A stretch of DNA of 64,000 nt, taken from NCBI GenBank assembly GCA_034509495.1, contig CM067522.1, positions 23,133,899 through 23,197,898 of the forward strand, read 5' to 3'. Origin of the DNA: Acestrorhynchus altus. Its lineage: Eukaryota > Chordata > Actinopteri > Characiformes > Acestrorhynchidae. The notes under the pieces were generated by a model. The model saw only the letters and a list, made by a program, of their open reading frames with translations. It made no database searches and was not told where the DNA came from. The position numbers and the translations under genes were made by a program. This document shows positions 25,201 to 34,879 of the stretch, one piece after another. Within the stretch, counting starts at the first letter, position 1. The number at the start of each line of letters is the position of its first letter.

Positions 25201-26850
25201 GTGTGTGTAGTGTGCTGGTGTGTGACCGCAGTGTGTGTAGTGTGCTGGTGTGTGTGTGTAGTGTGCTGGTGTGTGTGTGTATTGTGCTGGTGTGGTAGTA
25301 TGAGTATTAACTGGTGTGTGTGTGTGTGAGTGTGCTGGTGTGTGACCGCAGTGTGTGTAGTGTGTGTAGTGTGCTGGTGTGTGTGTGTAGTGTGCTGGTG
25401 TGTGAGTGCAGTGTGTGTAGTGTGTGTAGTGTACTGGTGTGTGAGTGCAGTGTGTGTAGTGTGCTGGTGTGTGTGCTGGTGTGTGTGCTGGTGTGTGTGC
25501 TGGTGTGTGTGCTGGTGTGTGTGCTGGTGTGTGTGCTGGTGTGTGTGCTGGTGTGTGTGCTGGTGAGTGTGCTGGTGTGTGAGCTGGTGTGTGTGTGTGC
25601 TGGTGTGTGTGCTGGTGTGTGTGCTGGTGTGTGTGTGTGGTGTGCTGGTGTGTGTGTGTGTGTGGTGTGCTGGTGTGTGACCGCAGTGTGTGTGTGTGCT
25701 GGTGTGTGTGTGTGGTGTGCTGGTGTGTGTGTGTGGTGTGCTGGTGTGTGACTGCGGTGTGTGTGAGTGTGCTGGTGTGTGTGTGTGGTGTGCTGGTGTG
25801 TGTGTGTGGTGTGGTGTGTGACCGCAGTGTGTGTAGTGTGTGTGTGTAGTGTGCTGGTGTGTGTGTGTAGTGTGCTGGTGTGTGACCGCAGTGTGTGTAG
25901 TGTGTGTGTGTAGTGTGCTGGTGTGTGTGTGTAGTGTACTGGTGTGTGACCGCGAAGGGGTGTGTGTGGTGTGTGTGTGTGTGTGGTGTGCTGGTGTGTG
26001 ACGCGGTGTGTGTGGTGTGTGTGTGTGGTGTGCTGGTGTGTGTGTGGTGTGCTGGTGTGTGACCGCCGGTGTGTGGTGTGTGTGTGTAGTGTGCTGGTGT
26101 GTGTGTGTAGTGTGCTGGTGTGTGACCGCAGTGTGTGTTCCTCCGTGCAGGTGAAGGTGAATATACTGGGTGAGGTGGTCGAGAGAGGCAGCACTACACT
26201 GGGAGTGGATCTGTCTGCCTTCAGTCTGCACTCGGCCATCTACTCCGCCCGGCCCGACGTCCGCTGCCTGCTGCATCTACACACACCCGCTACTGCTGCT
26301 GTATGACACACACTGCCTTTACCTGTCACCTGAACACACGTGTGCACACACACACCTGCCTTACCTGCCCTTTAATTTACACACCTGAACACACTGCAGC
26401 AGCTGAACACACACACATGCCACACACATGCACACACAGACACACACACACACACACTCCCCACAGACAGACACACACACACACACACAGGTTAACCTGA
26501 TAGTATTTGTGGTATATATCAGTCAGTGGTGTCGGGTGACTGAGACTGAGACTGAGACTGAACCTGTCTCGCTGTGGACTCTGGATCTCCTGAAGTGCTC
26601 AGAGGTTCAGCTCTGGATGATCTCAGCTCCTGGAGGAGAGAATGACTCACATTCACACTCTTTCTTCAGGTCTCAGCTATGAAGTGTGGTCTCCTCCCGC
26701 TGTCTCATGAGGCTCTGCTGGTGGGGGAGGTGGCATATTACGACTACAATGGCATGATGGAGGAGGAGGAGGACAGAGTGGACCTGCAGAAGAGTCTCGG
26801 TCCAACATGCAAGGTAATGCAGACAGTGACAAAATAACAACAACAACAGC

Positions 26851-26924
<74 letters not shown>

Positions 26925-27743
26925 TAATAATTAATTAGTAATAACAATTAATAATAATAATTAACAATAATAACAATTAATAATAGTAATAATAATAATA
27001 ACAATAATAATAATAATAACAATTATTAATAATAATAATTAGTAAATGTATTATAAAAACTGTAATGTATTATGATGAAAATGAATCATTACATTAACAG
27101 AATAATGACATATATGACTATATGATTAAAATGAATAATTAACATCCTCTGCGTTAAAAACACTATTAAAGAAGTTAATAAATATTAGTAATAATGATGT
27201 ATTCTAGGAATAAACGAATATAACAATAAAGAACATGAACAAAATGACTCTTAATTTACTTTTAAATGACTATAAATAAATAATACAGAAATGAGGTTAA
27301 TAATGAAAAAGGAATGTTAGTAATTACATTGAATTACATTTACAAAATAATGACTAAATACAGAGACAATTAAATCAAAAATCATTATTAAATAAACATT
27401 TATATTAATATGAGTCATGAAGAATTTGCACCTTTCATAAATAAAAGAGACAGTAAAGAATAAATGGTGATAAAGCTGTTGTTGTGGGTTGTGTGTAGTG
27501 TTTTAATGACGTTGTACGAGTAGTCGTGTTGTAGCAGTAAACCTGCTGATGTTCAGTGTTTGTAAACACTTCTGTGGAGCAGGTTCTGGTCCTGAGGAAC
27601 CACGGGTTGTGGCTCTCGGGGAATCCGTGGAGGAAGCCTTTTACACCATCTACCGCATCCAGTCTGCCTGCCAAATCCAGGTACTCCAAAAATACCACAC
27701 TACTACAGCCGTCCCTCTGAGGAACAGTGTAATAGGCCAGTGG

Positions 27744-27779
<36 letters not shown>

Positions 27780-30668
27780 GAGAGAGAGAGAGAGACAGAC
27801 AGAGAGAGACAGACAGAGGAAAGCAGACACAGAGAGAAAGACAGACAGAGAGAGAGAGACAGAGAGAGAGACAGAGAGAGAGATAAAGACAGAGAGAGAC
27901 AGGGAGAGAGAGAGGCGGGGGGGAGTGAGAGAAAGAGAGAGAGAAAGAAAGAAAGGGGAGGGTGACAGAGAGAGAGAGACAGACAGAGGAAAACAGCAGA
28001 CAGAGAGAGAGAGAGGGAGCGAGCAAGGAGAGAGGAGTGTGAGAGAGAGAGAGAGAGAGAGAAGACTAGGACTCAGTTCTCAGTCTACTGTCCTTTTAAC
28101 AAAACCTGGACATCAATCAGAACAGCTTTCGTTTCAGTCTTAGCGATGATCTGTGGTATGTTTACTCCGTGTTCAGTCGGGATGGGAGTGTAAGTCACTG
28201 TTACTCCACTGTTGTAATTGCCAATCAGTCTTTGAGCGCCCCCTGATGGACGGCTGTACACATGCATTTGTGGATAAGCTGAGAGATCCTGAAGCAGGTC
28301 TGCAGTGAGAGAAGCATGTGGACTGAGGCAGTAGAGTATACGACTCGGTTACACTGTGGTACTGGGTTCTGGAGAGAGGTTCTCTGCAGCTCCACCAAAG
28401 TTCCATCTGAAGTGTGTTAAAGGATGATTTGTGGAGCAGTAAAGAACGTGAAAACGCAGTGGCACCTGTGGAACCTGTGCTGTAGTGTTTACTGATGTTG
28501 GCAGGTATCGGCGCTTTGCTGTGCTGGTGGAGAGCAGAACCTCATCCTGCTGGACCCGAGCAGTATACCGACCTTGACTGGAACCGTGGGCTGGGCGGGT
28601 CCCGTTACGGCCCCCCATGCTAGAAACCGGCTTGGTGAGCATGAATTTGAGGCGCTGATGAGGACCCTCGACAACTTGGTAAGTGAAATATATATCTGTG
28701 AGGAAATCATTCCCTGTGTTTAGTTGTACCTCCTCCGTCTCTCGAAACAGGTCAAATGAACAACCGGGACTGAAGTAAAGTGGTAACTGTCCACTCACAT
28801 TCCCTTCTGTTATACAGCCTTATTCCAACAGCATTCACAGCCATGACACTCAATGTTTCTACAGCTTGATGGGACACCTGTGGTCAATTCAGCTGATTGG
28901 ACATGATTTGGAAAGACACACCTGTTTATATAAAGGTCATAGTGGACAGGAGTGCAGGACAGAGACAAGAACCAAGACATGAAGTCTAAGACTGTCTGTG
29001 GACCTCTGAGACAGGATTGTATGGAGACACAGATCTGGAGAAGGTACAGAAACATTTCTGCTGCATTGAAGATCTCAATCAGCACAGTGACCTCCATCAT
29101 CTGTAAATGGAAGAAGTTTGGAACCAGCAGGACTCTTCATGGAGAACTGAAAGGAGGCAGCATCATGCTGTGGAGATGTTCTTCTGCAGCAGGAACTGGG
29201 AAGGAGGACTGCAGTGATGTACAGAGATGTCCTTGATGATAATCTGCTCCAGAGAGCATTTTTATTTTACATTTGCAAAGATTTCAAACAACCTTTTCTC
29301 TCGTTGTCGTGGTGATGTACTGTGTGTGGAATTTACAGGGAAAAATGAATTACATTGAATTAAATACTTTATATATTTATGAAATCAACCGATTCAGCAT
29401 GTTTATACCGATGGACTCCACCGTGTGTTCAGGGCTACCGTACCGGCTATGCCTATCGCTTCCCCGTGTTGCTGGAACGTTCCAGAACCCGTAGAGAGGT
29501 GGAAGTACCAGCCACCGTCACCTCCTTCAGCTTCAGTGAGGATGAGGGCGGGCGCACCCACCCACGTCTCCAACCCCACTCCCAGAAACAGCAGCTGGAG
29601 AAAACGCGGTGGCTCAACACCCCGAACACCTACCAGAAGGTCAACGCGGACCAGGCCAGCCCAGGTCACCGCACCACGGTCAGTGGGTTTTACTGTTATT
29701 CCTCTCTCTATGAAGATGACGCTCTCTCTCTCTCTCTCTCTCTATTCCCTCTGCATTGCAGAGGAGACAGTCAAAACCTATAAACACACTGCAGTGTCTC
29801 TACTGTCCCCTGCTGGCTGATCCAGACTGTAGTGTTTTTATTTGAAATGAAAATCAGACTGTCCTCCTCAGTGGCTGAGGCAGTAAGTAACCCAGAGCAG
29901 CCAGGCAAGCCATTAAGATTGAAAACCCCAACCAGTTTGTCCCTCTGTACTAACCCTCAGGAGGTGCTGGAGACCCGGAATAAGGTACGGAACACAGCCT
30001 TTCCCACAGTACATGCCCCGATCCAGTCTGAGTGTCTTAATGTATCCGGCGAAACCGATCTGTTCATTACACTGAAGTAAAATCTGGACTCACAGCTGAC
30101 GATCCAGTCTGACTGTCTCCCTGACCATTCAGGACTAGCAGTCTCTGAGCAGTGGTCATAGTAGTACCACCAGCCATTCAGTGCTGAAGTGGTCACCTGG
30201 ATGGTCACCTGGATGGTCACCTGGTCTTATTAAGGATACCTAGCTTTTCACGTCCATTCTGAGAAACGCAGAAATAATACCTACTGTGGTTTCAGATCCG
30301 AGAGCAGAACCGTCAGGACATGAAGACAGCAGGACCCCAGTCCCAGTTATTAGCCAGCGTCAGTACGGATAACAGCCCACCGGTACGACAGCGTTCATCA
30401 CTGTAACTAAAACACTTCAACCTCATACCATATGTCCAAATATTTATGGACACCCCTTCTAATGAATGCATTCAGTTACTTTAAACTGAACCCATTGCTG
30501 GCACAGATGTGCAAATGCACACCCTGCTGGTCTAGTCCCTGTAGAGAAGTACTGCCAATAGAATAGGACTGTCTGGAGCAGATAAACAAACCATGTCTAA
30601 TGGCAGGTGTGGGATAGAGGGGTATGAAGGGTTTGAGGAGTCGTTTGCATTAACTCTGAATAATTACT

Positions 30669-30731
<63 letters not shown>

Positions 30732-33700
30732 TCTAGTCCCCAAGAGAGGTGGTTTCCTCCACCCTGAGCCAGAACCCCAAACCCGTTTAATGAGCTGACA
30801 GATCAGGGCTGGAAGAGTGTCGTAAAGAGGTCAGCGTCAACAGCCTGGAATCCAGGGGCCGGTAACTACACCAGTTAAGCTTCGTGACTCAGCGTCTGGA
30901 TTATATACTGATGACATTGTAATCACAAACGTTGACGCTCGGCAGTTAAATGTGTCTCGAAAAGATCAGAACTACGTATCTGTCTGGACGTTGTGCAGTT
31001 ATCTGAGTACAGGCTGGGAAACTCAGTGATGGGATATGACTCCACCCACTTTTCTCACTGCCCCACCCATAACAACCCCCGGCCCAGTGTTAGCATCAGT
31101 AAAAACTGAATCAATCAATCAATCAGAGCCCCACTAATTAAACAGCACAGAGTTACTGTATGTGGGACACGGTCAGGACCAGGATCAGGACCAGTTTAAC
31201 TGTATATAGCAGCTGAAGATCCTGAGAAGAAGGCAAGGTTTCTTCAGGAATGGGGACGAAACCAGAGCTGCATCTGGACAGGACTAAAGCATGATGCTGC
31301 ACTGAGTCAGCCGAACTGTCCTGCAGTGGAGTCACGGGCTTAGTGCTCATCACGCACAGTGGTGAGGTCAGACTCCGATATCCAATAAATTCCAGTATGT
31401 TCTTCTTTAACTCTTTATCAGTTCTGTTGTGAAGGAAGATGAAGGTGATCAGGATCAATAACTGATGATAACTGTAGTCTGATCTGATCAATATTTATTG
31501 ATCTACTCATACAGAAATTATGGTGTCTCTCAGGGCGGCGTCGGGGTTTAATACAACACACCAGGCGTCTCTCTGGTAAGTGTAAGGGTTCTAATGGTGT
31601 CCTGTGATGATCCATCCATGCAGCAGATGTTCTCACTCAGTTCTGCAGATGGTGTGGTAAGGGGTGTTGATAGGCGTCAATGGCGTCCGCGCATTTTTCA
31701 ATCAGGGACAGGTCTGGAATGGGAACCCGACCTGGCGTATTAGTATCTGTGTCTTCAAGACTAGATCTTGAGACGGCAGCAGTGTGTGGACGAGCGTCGT
31801 CCTGTGTGTTCAGGAAAGGTAGAACCACTGGTTGCAGAACCTCATTAACGTAACATTGGTCTGTTAAAGTGACTGGACGTGTGATGCGTGAGAACAAACC
31901 GTTGATCTTGGTGGCTGCACACATGGATTCATTGGTCGTCTCCACCGAGACAAAAGTGGGACTCGTCACCGAAGACGACCCGATGACATTCTGAGAGAGT
32001 CCATGTCCGTCTGGCATGACAACAGCTTTTCTAATGAGTGTACATAACAGAACATGACGTAATAAATAAAATAAAACGTGTGTAGTGATCGACCTATCAG
32101 AGATAAGGGTAGCTATAGATATTCAATGCACAGTGTTTGTCTCAGTCTCAGAGTTTAATGGTTATTAAAATAATCAAATTAATGGCTTCAAATACCTGCT
32201 AATCTGAGTCTGAGACTCCAGAGTAACATAGACATACACTTCATTTTTCTTCCATTCCATTTCTCATTGTTAGGAGGTGTAGAACTGGAATTCTATGATC
32301 CTCTTTACACGCCCCCCAGTGGATTTCAGTGGCATTACACACTCTGTTCAACGAGGGGAATAAGTCTAACAGCCGACGTCTCGTTTAGGTTTGATTACAG
32401 CAGAAGAGAAAAACAGTCCACAGTGTCTTTTAAAGGGTTGGTCCCACAAGTACTGACGCAGAGACTCAGCTGTTAACCCTTAGAAGTTACTCATAGTTAC
32501 TCATCCTCCACCCCTCTGTCCTGTCTCACTCCTCACACACTCTAAACCTTTAATTCTAACTCACTAATACCTCTTCCCTCATGTCTCTTCACTCCCTGTC
32601 CCGGAGAGTCCTCCTGTCCTGACCGATTTGCTATGAGAGGGCTTGTTATTGACCTCAGCAGTATGCAGGACAGGTGGACGTCTGGACCAGGGTTGTGAAC
32701 CACTGCTGTTTCTTCTTTTCATCTTCTGTTCTATTCACCACTTCTCTCCTCTGGCTCTGCCAGGTGGGGAGGAGGGGCTGAACGATGCAAGGAACTCCCC
32801 TGCTGCCTCCCACAAACCCCTCCCTCAGGTGAGCATACACCTCCCCCAAAGCACCTCACCTGCACTCTGCACCTGTACACGTCTGTATGGCTATGTAACA
32901 GTCTGGTGATTTTCCTGGTGTTCCGTGTCTACCCCATGGGGTTCTGTTCTCTGGTCTAGTAAGCCCACCACGCTACACCAGTCCTTGAGCAAGACTCTTC
33001 AGTCTACATTCCCACAGGACCACCACAGAGCAGATGAGTGTTTAAACCTCTCAGTGTCACTGCTGGACCGAGAACAGTCCACCGACCAGAAATGTCAGCC
33101 CGGCGTCCCGTGGAACTGGCGTCTGTGAGCTTTGATGAAGGACTGAGGCGACCAACACAAACTCATGAAACAGATGAGCTTCTGTCTCTGACTTTACATC
33201 TACAAGGTGGAACACTCGGTAGGAGCCTGATAGGACAGTGAGTGGGCGCGGTGTTTAACCTCCACTTGGCTCTGCTGCGTCTAGTCCACTAAATGCCAGC
33301 AACACACTAACACACCACCACCATGTCAGTGTGACTGCAGTGCTGAATGATACCACCCACATCATATCTGCTCTGTGGTGGTCCTGTGGGGTCCTGATCA
33401 GTGAAGAAAGTGCTCCTGTATGATCAGAGGAGCTGATAGGATGGACAGTCAGAGTAGAAATAAGGAGGTGGTCATAATGTTATGGCTGAACAGTGTAAAT
33501 AAATACATTAACAGCAGGAACCCAATCAGAACAGAGCTCATTTACATATGACACATATGAGAGTGTAGGATTTGGGAATTTGTCTCACTTCACCTGCATG
33601 TTTTCTTCTCCATCTACCTGCAGACGAGAACTCCGCAGACGCCGTTCCGAACGGAAAAGAGGAGGACGAGAAGCAGCAGGAGGAGCTGGAGAAAGGATTG

Positions 33701-33875
33701 AAACTTTGTCCTGTGACACTTCAGAAGTGTGGCACATACCGCCCCACCCACGAAGCCTCCAGGCACCACCCCTGAAGGCTCTCCCTCCAAATCGCCCTCA
33801 ATGAAGAAGAAGAAGTTCAAAGCTCCCTCGTTCCTGAAGAAGAGCAAGAAGCAGAAGGAGAAGGTCGAATCCTGA
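18057..33875 (+). CDS. ADD2: ADD2 (beta-adducin), about 14 coding exons
   Basis: A membrane-skeleton protein that caps actin filaments and recruits spectrin to actin junctions. Its domain order is complete: an aldolase class II-like head (exons 20583 to about 29678: [44 protein letters not shown]), a neck with [15 protein letters not shown] and PQEVLE, and a tail ending in the basic MARCKS-related domain [16 protein letters not shown], which binds calmodulin and is a kinase target in mammals. Beta rather than alpha or gamma is supported by the FIGLA neighbour and tail details. The N-terminus differs from the mammalian one. Four to five exons contain 1-2 base indels, so the reading frame as assembled is broken; intact splice sites favour sequence error over a pseudogene. 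Exons are given separately. Confidence 0.9.
18218..18296. repeat. (GT)n microsatellite
   Basis: About 39 GT dinucleotides starting 12 bases after an ADD2 donor site. Confidence 0.95.
18480..18990. mobile_element. Degenerate DNA-transposon copy, common fish type
   Basis: Words such as CATGATACTACCACCACCGTG, GCTGGAATGCAGTGTTCTCC and GGTCTCATCTTCTGACTGG match, from memory, a widespread fish DNA-transposon family read on its non-coding strand. It is heavily decayed, with no intact frame. Confidence 0.45.
18990..19130 (-). mobile_element. Tc1-like fragment (family of 31.5 kb)
   Basis: GTCGTCTCCAAACGAGACAA through ATGACAGTCTGGTACGAC matches the end of the 31.9-kb minus-strand copy. It is fused directly to the preceding element. 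Confidence 0.55.
19275..20090. repeat. Purine/pyrimidine-rich simple repeat (GAGA type)
   Basis: Imperfect (GA)n/(CT)n tracts. From 19600 to 20090 a looser unit of GAGAGAG with TACATGAGA and GTTACAGAG words repeats several times. Confidence 0.85.
20145..20245. repeat. (GT)n microsatellite
   Basis: About 100 bases of GT with two GA interruptions. Confidence 0.95.
20325..20510 (+). mobile_element. Tc1-like transposase N-terminal fragment
   Basis: Encodes [20 protein letters not shown] with ESEKDLKRS, the helix-turn-helix end of the same family as 11.87 kb, then breaks off. It is about 70 bases before an ADD2 exon and is not part of it. Confidence 0.7.
20583..20727 (+). CDS. ADD2: ADD2 exon: start of head domain
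   Basis: Acceptor AG at 20581-20582; donor GTATGT at 20728; 145 bases, leaving one base over. It encodes [20 protein letters not shown] and [17 protein letters not shown], the conserved start of the adducin head. Confidence 0.88.
20728..20775. repeat. (CA)n microsatellite
   Basis: About 16 CA units at 20742-20772, just after the ADD2 donor. Confidence 0.9.
20775..20930 (-). mobile_element. SINE-like fragment
   Basis: Words GAGTGGTGGGCAACCCTGTC and GGGAGCAGCTGGACACTTCAG, followed by AATCAAACCGACGACCTTCC, resemble a reversed tRNA-type SINE. Related pieces are at 42.64, 47.47, 50.10 and 54.22 kb. Confidence 0.45.
21060..21960 (+). mobile_element. Degenerate LINE (L2/Rex1-like) fragment
   Basis: The + strand encodes [20 protein letters not shown] and [16 protein letters not shown], the start of a LINE reverse-transcriptase domain. 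Broken downstream pieces follow ([16 protein letters not shown], then [11 protein letters not shown]). Frameshifts and internal loss make it dead. It is intronic in ADD2. Confidence 0.75.
22079..22290. repeat. (CT)n tract before an ADD2 acceptor
   Basis: About 210 bases of near-pure CT with CCTCC interruptions. It acts as an extended polypyrimidine tract for the acceptor at 22311. Confidence 0.95.
22312..22462 (+). CDS. ADD2: ADD2 exon: head domain, carries a 1-base deletion
   Basis: Acceptor AG at 22310-22311; donor GTGAGT at 22463. It reads [26 protein letters not shown] in one frame and then, one base out, [17 protein letters not shown] and TSANLT. Adducins have Arg-Cys-Lys after GERLM, and the sequence here lacks one base at the CG of that Arg codon (about 22388-22390). 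With that base counted the exon phase closes exactly (151+1+1=153). Confidence 0.85.
22571..23275 (+). repeat. 73-bp minisatellite (about 10 units)
   Basis: Units GTAGCTCCTCCTCCTCAGTG, TATATCACAATACCTACATT and TAGAGTTATTAATATTCACC with CTAATGAGAGACT, about 73 bp. Intronic in ADD2. Confidence 0.95.
23510..23705. mobile_element. MITE-like element (family 1), internally deleted
   Basis: Ends GTCCAAAAATTTGTGGACAC and CCAATACTTTTGTCCATATAG are inverted. The middle has GGACAGTAGAGACAGTTACTC. About 200 bp, so shorter than the 13.65-kb copy. Confidence 0.75.
23737..23823 (+). CDS. ADD2: ADD2 exon: head domain
   Basis: Acceptor AG at 23735-23736; donor GTGAGG at 23824; 29 codons in phase 0. It encodes [20 protein letters not shown] and HGEVTASSL, matching the SKEQ-HFL...EVTASSL adducin block. 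Confidence 0.9.
23955..24260 (+). mobile_element. MITE-like element (family 2)
   Basis: Words CATCTACAAGGTGGAGACAC, ACACCACCACCATGTCAGTG and CATATCTGCTCTGTGGTGGT. Opposite orientation to the 13.27-kb copy. Confidence 0.6.
24500..25085. repeat. Degenerate AGCAACCACC-type tandem repeat
   Basis: Irregular tandem units built on CCTTAGCAACCACC, TGGAATACCATAGCAACC and CATACCAGCCACCTGG. A related block on the other strand is at 59.95-60.24 kb. Confidence 0.7.
25130..26140 (+). repeat. TG-rich minisatellite (about 1 kb)
   Basis: Units GTGTGTGTGTAGTGTGCTG and GTGTGTGACCGCAGTGTGTG alternate in blocks of about 12-40 bp. It runs to within about 15 bases of the ADD2 acceptor at 26150. Long Cys-Val or His-Thr frames in it are by-products of the repeat. 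Confidence 0.95.
26151..26300 (+). CDS. ADD2: ADD2 exon: head domain, [10 protein letters not shown]
   Basis: Acceptor GTGCAG ends at 26150; donor GTATGA at 26301; 50 codons in phase 0. It encodes [20 protein letters not shown], then [20 protein letters not shown] and ATAA. This is the aldolase-II-like strand that carries metal-ligand histidines in true class II aldolases; in adducins the fold is not known to be catalytic. Confidence 0.93.
26670..26813 (+). CDS. ADD2: ADD2 exon: head domain, [16 protein letters not shown]
   Basis: Acceptor TTCAG ends at 26669; donor GTAATG at 26814; 48 codons. It encodes [40 protein letters not shown] and KSLGPTCK, all adducin-head blocks. Confidence 0.93.
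26835..27040. repeat. (AAT)n-rich microsatellite
   Basis: Long (AAT)n with AAC interruptions right after the ADD2 donor, passing into generally A/T-rich intron up to about 27480. Confidence 0.95.
27583..27680 (+). CDS. ADD2: ADD2 exon: VLVLRNHG, 1-base deletion in a G run
   Basis: Acceptor AG at 27581-27582; donor GTACTC at 27681. VLVLRNHG is followed, one base out of frame, by [20 protein letters not shown] and QIQ. The break is at the G run near 27602-27605. With one more base the length is 99, a whole number of codons. Confidence 0.88.
27748..28062. repeat. (GA)n-rich simple repeat
   Basis: Imperfect GAGAGA/GACAGA tracts, about 315 bases, in an ADD2 intron. Confidence 0.95.
28505..28678 (+). 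CDS. ADD2: ADD2 exon: end of head domain
   Basis: Acceptor GGCAG ends at 28504; donor GTAAGT at 28679; 58 codons, intact. It encodes [20 protein letters not shown], then [20 protein letters not shown] and [12 protein letters not shown]. Confidence 0.93.
28805..29395 (+). mobile_element. Internally deleted Tc1-like transposon (third family)
   Basis: The transposase N-terminal helix-turn-helix ([20 protein letters not shown]) is joined straight to the catalytic-core block [16 protein letters not shown], with the residues between missing. The ends (CAGCCTTATTCCAACAGCA; TTTGCAAAGATTTCAAACAA with TTCTCTCGTTGTC) are the outer parts of a well-known fish Tc1 family. It sits in an ADD2 intron. Confidence 0.8.
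29433..29678 (+). CDS. ADD2: ADD2 exon: head-neck junction
   Basis: Acceptor TTCAG ends at 29432; donor GTCAGT at 29679; 82 codons, intact. It encodes [39 protein letters not shown], then [20 protein letters not shown]. The exact donor is inferred from the mammalian exon end at ...KTT. Confidence 0.9.
29872..29984 (+). CDS. ADD2: ADD2 exon: neck, several small deletions
   Basis: Acceptor CTCAG ends at 29871; donor GTACGG at 29985. Recognisable pieces lie in different frames: a leading [12 protein letters not shown] (with Lys before it), and [11 protein letters not shown]. About four bases in total are missing relative to the adducin frame, near 29874-29884, 29914 and 29950. Confidence 0.75.
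30296..30382 (+). CDS. ADD2: ADD2 exon: IREQNRQD neck block
   Basis: Acceptor TTCAG ends at 30295; donor GTACGA at 30383; 29 codons, intact. It encodes [20 protein letters not shown] and SVSTDNSPP. Confidence 0.92.
30420..30660. mobile_element. MITE-like element (family 1), half copy
   Basis: Begins CATATGTCCAAATATTTATGG with ACACCCCTTCTAATGAATGC and continues to GGGATAGAGGGGTATGAAGG. It shares sequence with the 55.25- and 57.4-kb copies. Confidence 0.7.
30676..30732. repeat. (GT)n microsatellite
   Basis: 28 GT units ending four bases before the ADD2 acceptor TCTCTAG. Confidence 0.95.
30737..30861 (+). CDS. ADD2: ADD2 exon: tail, NPFNELTDQ block, indels
   Basis: Acceptor CTAG ends at 30736; donor GTAACT at 30862. 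[14 protein letters not shown] is followed in another frame by NPFNELTDQ and then, after one more missing base near 30809, by [16 protein letters not shown]. Mammalian beta-adducin has NPFSQLTDQELEEYKKEV here. Confidence 0.75.
30862..31489. other. ADD2 intron, no recognisable feature
   Basis: No exon or classified repeat is seen. A short (AATC)n lies near 31107-31127. Confidence 0.4.
31490..32040 (-). mobile_element. Degenerate Tc1-like transposon (copy 2)
   Basis: Inverted relative to 3.06 and 45.55 kb. The minus strand reads [36 protein letters not shown] and [13 protein letters not shown]. It ends at the terminal-repeat word ATCAATATTTATTGATCTAC near 31490. Dead, in an ADD2 intron. Confidence 0.8.
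32041..32760. other. ADD2 intron, no supported feature
   Basis: Nothing recognisable. A splice-bordered frame near 32274 was considered but has no family support. Confidence 0.35.
32764..32828 (+). CDS. ADD2: Probable ADD2 tail exon
   Basis: Acceptor CTCTGCCAG ends at 32763; donor GTGAGC at 32829; 65 bases. One frame reads [20 protein letters not shown], which looks like a Ser/Pro-rich adducin tail. The frame that fits both neighbouring exon phases is a different one. Given indels elsewhere, the reading frame is uncertain. Confidence 0.45.
33010..33500 (+). mobile_element. MITE-like element (family 2)
   Basis: Contains GACCACCACAGAGCAGATGA, ACACCACCACCATGTCAGTG and CATATCTGCTCTGTGGTGGT, and ends near GTTATGGCTGAACAGTGTA. 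Intronic. Confidence 0.6.
33624..33875 (+). CDS. ADD2: ADD2 last coding exon with MARCKS-related domain
   Basis: Acceptor TGCAG ends at 33623. The first frame gives [20 protein letters not shown] and ELEKGL. After at least one frame change (between about 33700 and 33750) [15 protein letters not shown] and the basic [16 protein letters not shown] lead to VES and TGA at 33873. This is the conserved adducin C-terminus, which binds calmodulin and promotes spectrin-actin assembly in mammals. Confidence 0.9.
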
Positions 33876-34125
33876 GACACGTTCACAGACACTCCCGCAA
33901 TACACTACAGTAACACACACTCCCATAACCACGTAAACCTGTAATCACTGCTCACGAGGCCGTCGCAAGCCTTCGGCCGAACAAAGTTGCACTTACACTC
34001 GTTCAGACTCTCTGTGTCCATCTGTCCGTCCACTCACGTCCATACCAAGCGTTTATTAGGATTATCGTTTTCATAAAGTTTTCATTACGATATCCCAACA
34101 CCGTCTTTACTCTATGCCCCTCTGT

Positions 34126-34127
<2 letters not shown>

Positions 34128-34171
<44 letters not shown>
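34128..34171. repeat. (CA)n microsatellite
   Basis: 22 CA units in the presumed ADD2 3' UTR or flank. Confidence 0.95.
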
Positions 34172-34172
<1 letters not shown>

Positions 34173-34497
34173 CCTTGCTTTGAAATAGTGATATTGCATA
34201 GCACAAGCATATAGACGAGAATGTGGCATTAATTACGCACTGATTGTTGATGTTAGTAATCTTTGATTGTTCACTGAAGATCATTCTGCACATTTACGTC
34301 GACTGAACACAGGAAGATGGGCTCACACACACACGACCCACGACACACTCTAAATGTAAAGTTGCTGTGGCCGTTTATGATCTGAATATAATGATAAGAA
34401 TCATACGCCCCCTGCTGACTGAAAGCTGGGATCACGCACGCGATCCGTATCTCGGGTTTCAGCAGGAAAAGAGCAAACACCGAATAATCAACTGAGA

Positions 34498-34503
34498 AAT
34501 AAA
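34498..34503 (+). terminator. Candidate ADD2 poly(A) signal
   Basis: AATAAA about 620 bases after the ADD2 stop. It is the first canonical hexamer I noticed, with no clear GT-rich element after it. Confidence 0.25.
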
Positions 34504-34879
34504 AGACGAAAAACACGTCGTTTAACTTCAATGCATTAATTCAGGCTCGATTATGCAATTAAAGCCCAACGTTAAGGCTCTGAAACATTCCACTCCTCGT
34601 CTTTCTTTTGTACAGTCCACGGGGGACGTCTTCGCAGCTGTAATTATTTTTACGAGCAGTTTCTCTTCGTTAAAGGCTTTTGGTGTGTATATCTGCTGGT
34701 TTTCAAGTCTGAATTCATGTCATATTAGAATGTAAAGTGATGAATGCTAGGTTGTACCATCATTAAACTTCATTTAAAAGAACATCAGACTCTGCATCAG
34801 CTTGTCCTTGTGATTCTTTCAGCTCTGCGATGTTTCAGCGTCAGTCTTTCTACAGACGCTCACAGTCTCCTCAAGCCCC

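Noticed and set aside
25125..26276. 383-residue minus-strand frame rich in His and Thr
   Set aside because: It is the translation of the TG minisatellite and lies antisense to a solid ADD2 exon.
32267..32476. Frame with an acceptor-like GTTAG at 32274, considered as an ADD2 tail exon
   Set aside because: The residues do not resemble an adducin tail, there is no good donor, and the phase does not fit.
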